Of a stretch of DNA of 64,000 nt, positions 7,499 to 16,064 are shown in pieces. This DNA comes from Bin87 sp965217175. Its GTDB lineage: Bacteria > Chloroflexota > Dehalococcoidia > Lucifugimonadales > UBA3495. The position numbers and the translations under genes were made by a program. Below the pieces are notes generated by a model that was not told the DNA's origin, did no database searches, and saw only the letters and a program-made list of their open reading frames with translations. The number at the start of each line of letters is the position of its first letter. Within the stretch, counting starts at the first letter, position 1. The stretch is taken from contig OZ244251.1 in assembly GCA_965217175.1 (NCBI GenBank), positions 1,054,001 through 1,118,000 on the forward strand, written 5' to 3'.

Positions 7499-8932
7499 CT
7501 ACGGGGTTAAGGGTTGGCCCACCAGGTTCCAGTAAGGTACGACCAGGGCAAAAAGCACCCCGATGGCAACTGCCGTCATGGTAATGCCGAAGCGGAATAT
7601 CTCGGGGTTGGGTATTTTGGCGCGGCTGTAAATGAACACTCCCGACATTCCGCCCGCTCCGTAGTACACCACGGAGTCGCCCACCACCACGGCGGCCATG
7701 CCGCATACCAGTGGGTTCAGCCCCAATGACTGGCCAGTGGCCATGGCGACCGGGATAACCAACGCCAGGTATCCAGCGATGTTGGGCAGCAACATGCGCA
7801 CGCCGGCGAAACACACGCAGAGCGCCAGCAGCACCAGCAACGGGTGATCCTGAAATTGGCTGGCGCCGCCCACCAGAGTTTCCGAGAACCAGGCGGCGGC
7901 TCCGGTGGTAACCAGGGCGTGAGCCAACGACAGGGAAGTGGCGATGACGAAGAAATTGCTCCAGCCGACGTTGCGTTCGAATTCCTGCCAGGTCAGGATG
8001 CCAATGCGTGGCATCAATATTACGCTGAGGGCGATCAGGGCCGGTATCGCCGGATGCAGTCCATGAGCGAAGTCGGTGAACCACAGCAGGGCGGTCAACA
8101 TGACGATCACACCGGCTCTAATCTCAACTCCGCTGATTGGCCCGACCGACATGGGAGCGGCTTCCTTGACTCCCTCCAGCCTGAATCCGGACCGGTAGAA
8201 AACGTAGAGGATGGTTCCGCCGACGATCAGGTTGGCATAAAAGGGAAAACTCATCAGCACGAACCAGTGGGTCCAGGAGAAATCGCCGAGCAACCCCGAT
8301 GCAACCACCGGCGTAATGCCACCGGCCAGCAGCGCCGTGGATCCGAGTCGATTCAGGCTGCCCATGGCGATCATCAGCGCGGTGTAGTAGCGGTGACCGC
8401 GCGGGATGCTCCAGTGGGCCAACACCTGCTCGTATACGTGCACCATGATGGCGCCCCTGGTGCTGGCTGAAGGCAGGGCGAAGGTGAGGGCGGCGAAGGA
8501 GAACAGCATCTGGACGTACAGCAGGTGGGGGCGTCCGCCGGAGCCCCGAATGAGGAAGGTTGCCATCCTTTCGGCCAAACCGGAATGCTGGACGGCCAGG
8601 CCCAGAGTCAGAATACCGATGAGGAAGTAGGCGACCGGTTGCGAGAAACCGTGCAGTGCGGCTCCCATATCCGGGGTTGCCCTCAACAGGACCAGCAACA
8701 CCACGCCAAGGATGCCGGCCACCGGGACCGGTATGGCCTCGGTGGCCCACAACACAACGGCCAGCGTCATTACCGCCAGCGCCCGTTGACCCTCAGCGGT
8801 GAGGCCGTCGGGCGTGGGCATTAACAGGATCGCGGCAAACGCCACCGCCGCCACGACCAGTTTCAACGCCGCCTGCCGGTTGGGGACGATGCGGGAAATG
8901 GATTGAAGCGTTGATGGACTGACTTCAGCCAT
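7499..8932 (-). CDS. DASS/SLC13-family anion (dicarboxylate) transporter
   Basis: A membrane protein of about 477 residues with some 11-12 hydrophobic segments. It resembles the divalent anion:sodium symporter family: TAEGQRALAVMTLAVVLWAT in the first part, then SASTRGAIMVHVYEQ and GSLNRLGSTALLAGGITPV in the region that in this family carries the SNT-type substrate/sodium motif, and a second repeat near the C-terminus. Likely substrates are di- or tricarboxylates or sulfate. An in-frame TTG start at 8944 is possible, but the ATG at 8932 is preferred; neither has a strong ribosome-binding site. Confidence 0.82.
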   Translation of the reverse strand: MAEVSPSTLQSISRIVPNRQAALKLVVAAVAFAAILLMPTPDGLTAEGQRALAVMTLAVVLWATEAIPVPVAGILGVVLLVLLRATPDMGAALHGFSQPVAYFLIGILTLGLAVQHSGLAERMATFLIRGSGGRPHLLYVQMLFSFAALTFALPSASTRGAIMVHVYEQVLAHWSIPRGHRYYTALMIAMGSLNRLGSTALLAGGITPVVASGLLGDFSWTHWFVLMSFPFYANLIVGGTILYVFYRSGFRLEGVKEAAPMSVGPISGVEIRAGVIVMLTALLWFTDFAHGLHPAIPALIALSVILMPRIGILTWQEFERNVGWSNFFVIATSLSLAHALVTTGAAAWFSETLVGGASQFQDHPLLVLLALCVCFAGVRMLLPNIAGYLALVIPVAMATGQSLGLNPLVCGMAAVVVGDSVVYYGAGGMSGVFIYSRAKIPNPEIFRFGITMTAVAIGVLFALVVPYWNLVGQPLTP

Positions 8933-8984
8933 TATTCTGCACAACGGGTTGCGCCGGGTTCGGGCGCGTTAACAAAATGCGAAA

Positions 8985-9005
8985 CCCCGGATCACATATC
9001 CGGGG
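8985..9005. terminator. Strong hairpin upstream of the transporter gene
   Basis: CCCCGGAT-CACAT-ATCCGGGG, a perfect 8-bp stem. Read on the minus strand it is followed by TTTCGCATTTTG, so it could stop transcripts coming from the relA/spoT gene. The U run is poor. Confidence 0.35.
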
Positions 9006-9068
9006 CACGTTTGGAGTTGGCACAGATTACTACCGCCTGTCGACCGGCGCAACCCACGTTGGTCACTC

Positions 9069-9243
9069 GTAATCGTTCAGAGTCGAAGGTAGTATCCTGG
9101 CCCCAACCTGTCTTTCCCGCGAAAGCGGGAATCCAGGAAGCCGAGGACAAGAAACATTTCGGTTTAGCGCCATCTCTGGATTCCGGCTCAAGGCCGGAAT
9201 GACGAAGCGGTATGGAAACAACCCGCCGAGTGTGAACTGTTAC
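9069..9243 (+). repeat. MITE-like repeat R3, first copy
   Basis: About 175 bp starting GTAATCGTTCAGAGTCGAAG and ending GAGTGTGAACTGTTAC, imperfect terminal inverted repeats matching the full copy at 11844-12048. Inside are two short palindromes, one around CCCGCGAAAGCGGG and one around CCGGCTCAAGGCCGG. Confidence 0.75.
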
Positions 9244-9267
9244 TCGCCGACGTATGTTCAAACTCAT

Positions 9268-9326
9268 CGAGATTGCCACGTCGCTATGCTCCTCACAATG
9301 AAAGATTAAAGTGGGTTCGCGTGAGA
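9268..9326 (+). repeat. R1 right-end fragment
   Basis: Contains GATTGCCACGTCGCTATGCT and ends ATTAAAGTGGGTTCGCGTGAG, i.e. only the right end of the R1 element. The 8945-9457 gap otherwise holds R3 and no gene. Confidence 0.7.
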
Positions 9327-9457
9327 TATTGGTCAGGACTGAATTACGTTTATGGGCAGGGTTGGTCTGCCGCGCGCGCTTTGGGCCGTGCTTTGGGCAT
9401 GGGAACGCAACCGTGCCAACACCGCGAACGATCACTCCTGGGCAGGCCGACGGGGAG

Positions 9458-11683
9458 CTACGGGGTGGTTTGGCGCAGCGGGCTGCTGGTGACGCGGTTT
9501 ACCGAGGTTACGCCCCGGATCCCTTCCACGCGCGAGAAGACCCGATTCAATTCTGCCAGCCCGGCGACATGGATGGTCAGCTCCATGCTGACGGTGGCGT
9601 CGTCGTTTTCCCGGGTGACCACCCAGGCAATGTTGATTTTATCCTCGGACAGCTTGGTGGTAACGTCGCGCAGCAGCCCGACCCGATCGATGGCCTCGAT
9701 ACGAATACGCAGGGGGTACAGTTCCTGTTTTTGCCCCCATGCAACCGGCACCAACCGCTCCTGTTCGTCCTCGTTGAGCACATTGATGCAGTCGGTTTTG
9801 TGTACGCTGACGCCGCGCGAGCGGGTGACGAAGCCGATAATGGGGTCGCCCTGAATGGGATTGCAACAAACGGCGATGCGAGTCAGCAGGTCGCCCACAC
9901 CAAGCACCGATATTCCAGATGACGGGCTGGCCAGCGGAACGACGCCTTTGGTCCTGGGCATCCACGCCGCTTCGTCGACGCCGTCAACGCGGAGCTGAGT
10001 CAGGCGGTGGTCCAGGGCGGTGTCGCTAAGCTCGCCGGAGCCCAGGGCGGCCAGCAAGTCTTCCATCGTTTCGTAACGGCACAGCGCCACCACATCGCGG
10101 TCGGCGATCTTCAGGCCCATGCGGTTCATTTCGCGGCGCAGCAACTCTCGTCCCCGATTGATGTTGGCGCTGCGGGCCTGGCGATTGAACCACGAGCGGA
10201 TTCGCTGGCGGGCGGTATTGGTGGCAACGTAACCGCGGGAAGGATTCAGCCAGTCGGGGGATGGCCCTCGTCCCGTTTTACCGGCGACCACCTCGACCGT
10301 GTCTCCGTTCTGCAGGGGAGTGTCCAGAGAAACCAGGCGGCCGTTGATTTTGGCTCCCGAAATTCGGTGGCCGAGATCGGTGTGAATCTTGTATGCGAAA
10401 TCGATGGGCGTGGCGCCGGCGGTCAGCTCCATGATGTCGCCCTTGGGGGTGTAGACGAAAACCTGATCGCGGAACAGGTCTTCGCGCACCGACTCCAGGA
10501 ATTCGTTGGTATCCGGAGTTTCGCGCTGCCATTCGAGCAACTGGCGCAGCCACGTCATGCGTTCTTCGAACCGGCCGCTACTGCCGTTGGGGCCAGCGCC
10601 TTCCTTGTATCGCCAGTGCGCCGCCACGCCGTACTCGGCGATACGGTGCATTTCGTCGGTTTTGATCTGCACTTCCAGCGGATGCCCGCCGTCGCAGATT
10701 ACGGTGGTGTGCAGCGACTGATACAGGTTCTTCTTGGGCGTGGCGATGTAGTCGTCGAACTGCCCGGGGATGGGGCTCCACAACCGATGGGCAATTCCCA
10801 GGGCATTGTAGCAATCTGCCACGTCGTCAACGATGACGCGGAGGGCGTAAAGGTCGTATATATCGCTGAGCTCTTTGCCCTCGAGGGCGTATTTTTCGAT
10901 CTTGTTGTGGATGGAGTAAATGCCCTTGGGTCGGCCGCTGACTTCGGACCGCAGCCCGTTGACGGCGAGCTCATCGCGCAGGTGGTCAGCCACTTCGGCA
11001 ACGTAGGCTTCACGCTGGGAACGGCGAGCGGCCAGCATCCGGGATATCTCCCGGTAGGTGGGCTCGTTCAGGTGTCGAAAAGCCAGGTCGTCAAGCTGCC
11101 ATTTTAGCTCCCAGATGCCGAGGCGATGGGCCAGGGGAGAGTAAACGTCCAGCGTTTCCTGGGCGATGCGACGCCGTTTATCTTCGGGCAGGGCCCCCAG
11201 CGTCTGCATGTTGTGCATGCGGTCGGCGAGTTTGATGAGAACCACGCGGATGTCTTCTGCCATTGCCACCAGCATCTTGCGCAGGCTTTCGGCGTAGAGA
11301 CTCTCGGCATCGGACGTGGTGTTGCCGTTGGCGTCGGGGGGTCGATAATCGACGCGGGCGAGTTTGGTTACGCCGTCGACCAGGCGCGCCACGTCGGGGC
11401 CAAACCGTTCGGTAAGCTGGTCTACGGTGACGCCGCAATCCTCCAGAACATCATGCAGGAGGGCTGCCATGATGGTATCAGGGTCGAGATGCAGGTCGGC
11501 CAGGATGGTGGCGGCGGCCAACGGATGCACGATGTAGGGATCGCCGGAGAGCCGCATCTGCCCGTTGTGGCATTGTGCCGCGAAATCGTAGGCACGCTGA
11601 ATCGAGTCAAGCTGGACTTCGTCGTCCAGATACTCTGATACTCGGGCGATGAGATTCGTAGAGTCGCTAACCACTGCGACCAT
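9458..11683 (-). CDS. Bifunctional (p)ppGpp synthetase/hydrolase, RelA/SpoT family
   Basis: Makes and degrades the stringent-response alarmone. The 741 residues carry the full long-RSH architecture. An HD hydrolase domain comes first (YIVHPLAAATILADL, LLHDVLEDCGVT, KLADRMHNMQTLG). Next is the synthetase domain (ELSDIYDLYALRVIVDD, DYIATPKKNLYQSLHTT), then the TGS domain (VFVYTPKGDIMELTAGATPI) and a C-terminal ACT domain (RIEAIDRVGLLRDVTTKLSE). HD and ED residues are intact, so hydrolase activity is expected. The start has AGGAGG a few bases upstream. It is a single-gene transcription unit flanked by R3 repeats on both sides. Confidence 0.95.
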   Translation of the reverse strand: MVAVVSDSTNLIARVSEYLDDEVQLDSIQRAYDFAAQCHNGQMRLSGDPYIVHPLAAATILADLHLDPDTIMAALLHDVLEDCGVTVDQLTERFGPDVARLVDGVTKLARVDYRPPDANGNTTSDAESLYAESLRKMLVAMAEDIRVVLIKLADRMHNMQTLGALPEDKRRRIAQETLDVYSPLAHRLGIWELKWQLDDLAFRHLNEPTYREISRMLAARRSQREAYVAEVADHLRDELAVNGLRSEVSGRPKGIYSIHNKIEKYALEGKELSDIYDLYALRVIVDDVADCYNALGIAHRLWSPIPGQFDDYIATPKKNLYQSLHTTVICDGGHPLEVQIKTDEMHRIAEYGVAAHWRYKEGAGPNGSSGRFEERMTWLRQLLEWQRETPDTNEFLESVREDLFRDQVFVYTPKGDIMELTAGATPIDFAYKIHTDLGHRISGAKINGRLVSLDTPLQNGDTVEVVAGKTGRGPSPDWLNPSRGYVATNTARQRIRSWFNRQARSANINRGRELLRREMNRMGLKIADRDVVALCRYETMEDLLAALGSGELSDTALDHRLTQLRVDGVDEAAWMPRTKGVVPLASPSSGISVLGVGDLLTRIAVCCNPIQGDPIIGFVTRSRGVSVHKTDCINVLNEDEQERLVPVAWGQKQELYPLRIRIEAIDRVGLLRDVTTKLSEDKINIAWVVTRENDDATVSMELTIHVAGLAELNRVFSRVEGIRGVTSVNRVTSSPLRQTTP

Positions 11684-11843
11684 CGACGCCCTCCTGTTGC
11701 AACAAACCCTTTACCCCTGGGCACGCTGCGGCGCTAATAACCTGTGCCGCGATGATACCCACCCCACAGGCCAATGTCCAGCCTTGGGACTGTCAGGTCT
11801 GTGGCATTGTGGCGCGAGATTCCAGCTGCCACTTGTTGCGGCG

Positions 11844-12048
11844 TAACTGTTCAGAGTTGAAGTTAGTATCCTGGCCCCAACCTGTCTTTCCCGCGAACGC
11901 GGGAATCCAGCAAGCCGAGGATAAGCAACATAGCGGTTAAAAGACGCCTCTGGATTCCGGCTCAAGGCCGGAATGACCGGAATGACGGAATGGTATGGCC
12001 GGAATGACGGAATGGTATGGAAATCACAAGTCGAGTCTGAACTGTTAC
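11844..12048 (+). mobile_element. MITE-like element R3, intact copy with target-site duplication
   Basis: A 205-bp non-coding element beginning GTAACTGTTCAGAGTT and ending GAGTCTGAACTGTTAC. The inverted ends match at 12 of 13 bases. It is flanked on both sides by GTTGCGGC (11836-11843 and 12049-12056), an 8-bp direct repeat consistent with target-site duplication. It encodes no transposase, so it must have been moved in trans. A short internal duplication of GGAATGACGGAATGGTATGG lies near its right end. The remaining 11684-12201 sequence has no gene. Confidence 0.8.
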
Positions 12049-12201
12049 GTTGCGGCGTGCGGCTTGTGTCGATAACCGTATGATGGTAGCCTGCCCGATT
12101 ATCGTAGCCCAAAACTCTTTAGTGCCGTTACCTTGCGTATCTGGACGCGTGAAGAGTCGATGCCGCAATTGGCGAAGGCGCTTGTTAAAAGGGGTGTTGT
12201 G

Positions 12202-13200
12202 ATGTGGAAATCCAGCCGACAATACATCCGGTGGATAGCGGGTTTGACGCTGCTGGCAACCATTCTCTCCGGTGGCTTGGTGGCCTGTGGGGCAGCCGAC
12301 GATAGCGGGGATGACCGTTTGAGCAGACTGGACCGCAGGGAAACACGGGAAGCGAGGGCGGAGCGGGACGACCGGCGTACTACCGAGGCGGAGTCGGCAG
12401 GCGACCGGTCGGAACGCATTGGCTCATTGTTCCAGCGGCGGTCATTAGAAGAACCGGTGGAGGCTCCCGCGGCGACCGCAGCTTTGCCGGCTCCCGCGGC
12501 GACCGCAGCGCCAGCACGACGGGAGTTAATCGGCAGGGACGACCACGGCAACGATATTGGTGGGGCAACGGAGTTTTCCAGTGCCCGGCCGGCGCGGGGC
12601 GACCTGGAAACCGAAGGTGATTCAGATTACTTTTCCTTCCGGGCAGGACGAGGGGTTCGCTATGTGATAGAAGCCCGGCTGCTTTCACATCCGGATACGT
12701 TCATGGAGCTGCGGGACAGCACTGGCTACCAGATTGAATTCGACGATGACGGTGGAGTGGGCGGTGGTTCTCGCATTGAATGGACGGCGCCGGATGGCGG
12801 TACTTACTATGTGGTGGTGATGGGTTTCGGCGGTGAGACCACCGGTACGTATGAGCTGTCGTTGGGGGATCTTCGCGAGCGACTCCGATCGGCGTCCCGC
12901 ATTTCGCCGGGTACAAGTATGGAGGGCCGACTGGTCGACGTCGGTGACGCAGATTACTATTCGTTCCGGGCGGAGCGCGGTGTTTATTACGACATAGAAG
13001 CGCATCTGCTCACGCATCCGGACACGGTTATGCGACTTCTTGACAGCGATGGATACGAAATCGCTCACAATTATGACGGTGGTTCGGGCGGTGGGTCGCG
13101 GATCGGGTGGGAAGCAAGCGAGGATGGCACGTATTACATCGTGGTTAGCGCGTTCGATAGCGACTATACCGGCAGTTACCGGCTTACGCTGGAACGCTAA
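12202..13200 (+). CDS. Lipoprotein with two PPC-like (pre-peptidase C-terminal) domains
   Basis: A 332-residue exported lipoprotein: a signal peptide WIAGLTLLATILSGGLVAC ending in lipobox LVAC, then a charged low-complexity region (RETREARAERDDRR) and an Ala/Pro stretch containing a duplicated 18-bp unit (APAAT). Two similar beta-sandwich domains follow at about residues 135-225 and 245-332, each with GDSDYFSFRAGRG or GDADYYSFRAERG, a HPDT-M-L-DS segment, and a TYY-VV terminal strand. These are typical of PPC domains, which mediate secretion or binding. No catalytic domain is attached. A frame exists from 12133, but the ATG at 12202 gives a proper signal peptide and follows AAAAGGGG. Confidence 0.8.
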   Translation: MWKSSRQYIRWIAGLTLLATILSGGLVACGAADDSGDDRLSRLDRRETREARAERDDRRTTEAESAGDRSERIGSLFQRRSLEEPVEAPAATAALPAPAATAAPARRELIGRDDHGNDIGGATEFSSARPARGDLETEGDSDYFSFRAGRGVRYVIEARLLSHPDTFMELRDSTGYQIEFDDDGGVGGGSRIEWTAPDGGTYYVVVMGFGGETTGTYELSLGDLRERLRSASRISPGTSMEGRLVDVGDADYYSFRAERGVYYDIEAHLLTHPDTVMRLLDSDGYEIAHNYDGGSGGGSRIGWEASEDGTYYIVVSAFDSDYTGSYRLTLER

Positions 13201-13248
13201 ACCGGGGCCAGCCCTCGCCAGGACGGGGGAGCCCGGGAAGACGGTTTC

Positions 13249-13317
13249 TCCAGCGCCGGCTCAAGGCCGGAATGACGGAGTGGTATGGAAACAACCCGGC
13301 GAGTCTGAACAGTTATG
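13249..13317 (+). repeat. R3 right-end fragment
   Basis: Matches only the right part of R3: CCGGCTCAAGGCCGGAATGA through GAGTCTGAACAGTTAT. It is truncated at the left. Confidence 0.65.
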
Positions 13318-13332
13318 ATCCCAGGGGATGGG

Positions 13333-13361
13333 TTGACAAGTATTGCGATCTCATATATTAT
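13333..13361 (+). promoter_or_regulatory. Promoter of the structured RNA
   Basis: Perfect -35 TTGACA (13333-13338), a 17-bp spacer, and -10 TATTAT (13356-13361), five of six consensus bases. Predicted transcription start near 13368. This is one of the closest matches to consensus in the window. Confidence 0.75.
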
Positions 13362-13442
13362 TTATCGTGAGCGCTGGGGTGTCCGGGACACCCCACCCGC
13401 AAACCAGATGGCCAAATGGCCCATCAGCACAGGAGGTACGAA

Positions 13443-13520
13443 GTGGTTTCGCTAATTACGCTGAACCATAGATGGCAATTTCCGCTATTCCGCCCTGTCG
13501 GTGGGACTGCTGCGGCCTGA
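13443..13520 (+). CDS. Possible 25-residue small ORF within the structured RNA
   Basis: GTG start at 13443 with AGGAGG (13431-13436) 6 nt upstream; stop TGA at 13518. The encoded peptide starts VVSLITLNHRWQF and ends PVGGTAA. The left strand of the long-range helix overlaps its last codons, so translation would disturb the fold. There is no run of one amino acid as in attenuation leaders. Coding status is unproven. Confidence 0.3.
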   Translation: MVSLITLNHRWQFPLFRPVGGTAAA

Positions 13521-13679
13521 TTCATCTCCGGTAATTGAGCCGCCCAGAGGTTTGGTAGAACCACCGACAGGGCCGTAAATCCGCATCGGGTTCTGTGCCA
13601 GGAAACAGGCGCCTAATCGCGGCCGAAACCTGGTAGAGAAATAGCCTGCAAGCGAGGGGCCATCCCGATGTGTGGAACT

Positions 13680-13717
13680 AGCCAGGAAACCGACTGTCTA
13701 TCGGGTCCTGGCTTTTT
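13680..13717 (+). terminator. Intrinsic terminator of the structured RNA
   Basis: AGCCAGGA (13680-13687) pairs with TCCTGGCT (13706-13713), with an inner CCGA/TCGG extension, followed by TTTT: a long stem with a U tract. Confidence 0.8.
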
Positions 13718-13733
13718 CATGGCTGCACCCCTG

Positions 13734-13872
13734 GCAATGACAGGTGGGTGAGGCAGGACGCAGGACGATCCTTCGACAGGCTCAGGATGAACGGGGGCGT
13801 TGGTGTCAGGAATAGCGGGGTGTTGGGGCTTGTCATTGCCAGCGCAGCGTGGCAATCCCGATGAGGCGGCCT
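13734..13872. repeat. Mixed R1/R2 repeat fragment
   Basis: Contains the shared CCTTCGACAGGCTCAGGATG segment and, at its right, GTCATTGCCAGCGCAGCGTG, an inverted relative of the 'caatgacag' end. No gene is present. Confidence 0.6.
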
Positions 13873-13892
13873 GACCCCGTTTGTTATGCGAA

Positions 13893-15518
13893 TCAGGCGT
13901 CAACCAGGCGGTCGCCGTAGAAATGGAGCAGACTGCTGACGGGATTGCCGGCCATCTGTCCCAAACCGCACAGGGAAGCGGCGCCCACGATCTCTGCCAA
14001 ATCCTGCAGGTCGGACACGTCGGTGGGGGCTAATTCGCCCGCTGCCATGCGTTGCAACGCTGCCGCGATGCGGGGTGTTCCCTCGCGACACGGAGTGCAT
14101 TTGCCACACGACTCGGCAGCATTATAGGCGGCGAGCCGGGCCGTTACGTCCACCGGGGAAGCCCGGTCATCAAACACCGTGATTCCACCGGCGCCCATGA
14201 CCACGCCGCTGGCGTGCAGCATCCCCGGTCGCAGCGGGACGTTGAGCTCGGCGGCGGGCAGGATTCCGCTGGATGGTCCACCCACGGCGGCAAATCCCAC
14301 CGGTCGCCCGCCGGCCACGCCGCCACCGACCAGCTCAATGACCTGGAGCACCGTGGTTCCCATCGGAACCTCTGCCATTCCGGGGCGACGCACCGCACCG
14401 CTCAGCGATACCAGGCGGGTGCCGCGGGCATCGTTCAGGCCAATGGAGGCGAACCGGCGCACGCCGCCGGTGAGGATGGCCGGTACGTTGCAGAGGGTTT
14501 CGGCATTGTTGATGACGGTGGGTTCGCCGTACAGTCCGGCATCGGTGGGGAACGGCGGCCGCAGCCTGGGCTCCCTACGCCGGCCCTCGATGGTGTTCAG
14601 CAGGGTGGTTTCCTCGCCGCAAACGTAGCCGCCCGCGCCGCGCCGGACGGTTACCGTGCATCCCCAGCCGGCGCCCAGGATGTTGTCGCCGATCAGGTTG
14701 GCAGTGGTGGCATCGGCGACGGCGCGGGACATTCGCGCCGCCGACAGGTTGGCCTCGGCGTTGACGTAGATGACAACGCTGTCAGCGCCGGCAGCGTGGG
14801 CGGCGATGAGCGCTCCCTCGATGATGCGGTGGGGGTTGCCTTCCATCAGATGCCGGTCTTTGAAAACGCCGGGTTCGCCTTCCTCGGCGTTGACCACCAC
14901 GTGTCGGCGGCGGGCGTTCACGCTGCGGGCAGCCTGCCACTTGCGCGCCGCCGGGAAGAATGCCCCACCCCGCCCGAGCAGGCCAGCTTCCAGCACCAGC
15001 GCGCATATTGCATCGGGGGACAGGGACAACGCCGTCGCCAACCCGTTGTAGCCTCCGCCAGCCACGTATTCGTCCAACGAAAGAGGGTCGATGTTGCCCA
15101 ATCCTTCAGCTACCGCAAGGTGTTGAGGATTGAAGAAGGCTTCCAAGTCCGGCGATGGATGTGAGGTCGCCACATCGGCGGCGACGCCACGGATGGCAGC
15201 CAACACGCCGGCCAGGTCGTCGTCCGGCCCGAGGTGGTCAAAATAACTATCAGCGCCGTCGGGTCGCTGGACGACCACCTGGGTTGCGGCGAAACACGCG
15301 CCGTCGCAGCCGGTCGCAACGAGGGACACGTCAGGTTGACCGGCCAACGCTTCGGCGAGTCGGCGATAGATCAGGTCGGCGCCCACCGCCTGGCTGCAAT
15401 GACCCCACTGCACCAGCACGCGGGTTGCGTTGCGGGCCGCGGTGCGTGCTTCGAGAGCCTGTTGACTCAGGTCTGACAGCCGCTCGCCGGGATCAGTGGA
15501 TTGCGTGGGAGAAGTCAT
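13893..15518 (-). CDS. NuoF-like NADH-binding flavoprotein subunit
   Basis: A 541-residue relative of the complex I 51-kDa subunit or formate dehydrogenase/hydrogenase diaphorase beta subunit. An N-terminal thioredoxin-like 2Fe-2S domain comes first (VLVQWGHCSQAVGADLIYRR ... ATGCDGACF). Next are the FMN/NADH-binding segments GRGGAFFPAARKWQAAR and NAEEGEPGVFKDRHLMEG, an SLBB domain, and the 4Fe-4S motif ESCGKCTPCREG near residue 478. It oxidises or reduces NAD(H) and passes electrons to a partner. Its ATG overlaps the stop of the NuoE-like gene by 4 bp (ATGA), so the two are translationally coupled. No catalytic third subunit is adjacent. Confidence 0.88.
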   Translation of the reverse strand: MTSPTQSTDPGERLSDLSQQALEARTAARNATRVLVQWGHCSQAVGADLIYRRLAEALAGQPDVSLVATGCDGACFAATQVVVQRPDGADSYFDHLGPDDDLAGVLAAIRGVAADVATSHPSPDLEAFFNPQHLAVAEGLGNIDPLSLDEYVAGGGYNGLATALSLSPDAICALVLEAGLLGRGGAFFPAARKWQAARSVNARRRHVVVNAEEGEPGVFKDRHLMEGNPHRIIEGALIAAHAAGADSVVIYVNAEANLSAARMSRAVADATTANLIGDNILGAGWGCTVTVRRGAGGYVCGEETTLLNTIEGRRREPRLRPPFPTDAGLYGEPTVINNAETLCNVPAILTGGVRRFASIGLNDARGTRLVSLSGAVRRPGMAEVPMGTTVLQVIELVGGGVAGGRPVGFAAVGGPSSGILPAAELNVPLRPGMLHASGVVMGAGGITVFDDRASPVDVTARLAAYNAAESCGKCTPCREGTPRIAAALQRMAAGELAPTDVSDLQDLAEIVGAASLCGLGQMAGNPVSSLLHFYGDRLVDA

Positions 15519-16057
15519 GATCCGCCGCCCGGAATGGCAGCAAGCAGTTGGACGGCATCCAGGCGGCCCAGCCAGCGCCCGTCGACGCTGGCGGCCGGCG
15601 CAACACCGCAGATGAAGGCGCAGGCCGTGGTCTCCACCCTGGCGTCATTGCGGCCGGCCAGTTGTTCCTGAGTGCCCGCCAACAGCTCCTCTCCGCCAGC
15701 CATCCAACAGGCCAGGCCCGTGCAGACGGTTACTGTGTGTGTAGATGGCGTCTCGATGCGCAATTCGGAGTACGACGTTGCCGCCCCGTAGAGCTCGGAC
15801 GCGGGCACCCGCAGGTGCCATCCCACGACCTGCAACGCCCACTCGGGGAGGTGGCCGTGCTCATGCTGGAGGGAGTGCAGGATGGGCAGCAGGGAATCGC
15901 GCCGGCGATCCGGGAATTGCTCGCGCAGGATTCTTCGCAACTCCGATTGCCGGTCGCGCCGCCCGGCGTCTGCCGTTCCGTCGGTGGCCGGGTCGGGGGC
16001 AGAATCCCGCCTGCCGCCACGCCCGCGTCGCCGGGTAATTTCTCCGTCAGCCACCAT
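15515..16057 (-). CDS. NuoE-like 2Fe-2S subunit
   Basis: A 180-residue relative of the complex I 24-kDa subunit. After a basic, low-complexity N-terminus comes the helical part LLPILHSLQHEHGHLPEWAL. The thioredoxin-like domain follows, with four cysteine ligands in two pairs: CTGLAC (C-x4-C) and TACAFICGVAP (C-x3-C). It forms the electron entry module with the downstream NuoF-like protein. The ATG at 16057 lies 7 nt after a TATAAT box with an upstream TGC (extended -10), and there is no ribosome-binding site, so the mRNA is probably leaderless. Confidence 0.85.
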   Translation of the reverse strand: MVADGEITRRRGRGGRRDSAPDPATDGTADAGRRDRQSELRRILREQFPDRRRDSLLPILHSLQHEHGHLPEWALQVVGWHLRVPASELYGAATSYSELRIETPSTHTVTVCTGLACWMAGGEELLAGTQEQLAGRNDARVETTACAFICGVAPAASVDGRWLGRLDAVQLLAAIPGGGS

Positions 16058-16064
16058 GCGAGGG

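Larger units (their letters stand above)
13368..13717 (+). ncRNA. Unassigned structured RNA, about 350 nt
   Basis: Bounded by a strong promoter and an intrinsic terminator, with no downstream gene on the same strand for over 2 kb. Visible helices are GGGGTGTC/GACACCCC (13376-13383 with 13387-13394), a 12-13-bp long-range helix CCCTGTCGGTGG/CCACCGACAGGG (13493-13504 with 13561-13572), and a 9-bp helix pairing 13582-13590 with 13664-13672. An internal GCGGC/GCCGC arm lies within the long-range helix. I looked for tmRNA, RNase P, SRP, 6S, T-box and common riboswitch signatures and saw none. A 25-codon frame with AGGAGG lies inside (13443-13520), so it may be dual-function. Confidence 0.6.

Noticed and set aside
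13368..13717. tmRNA, RNase P RNA or a T-box leader
   Set aside because: No CCA-ending tRNA-like ends, no GGAAAGTCC-type RNase P core, no AGGGTGGNACCGCG T-box sequence, and no downstream gene on the same strand.
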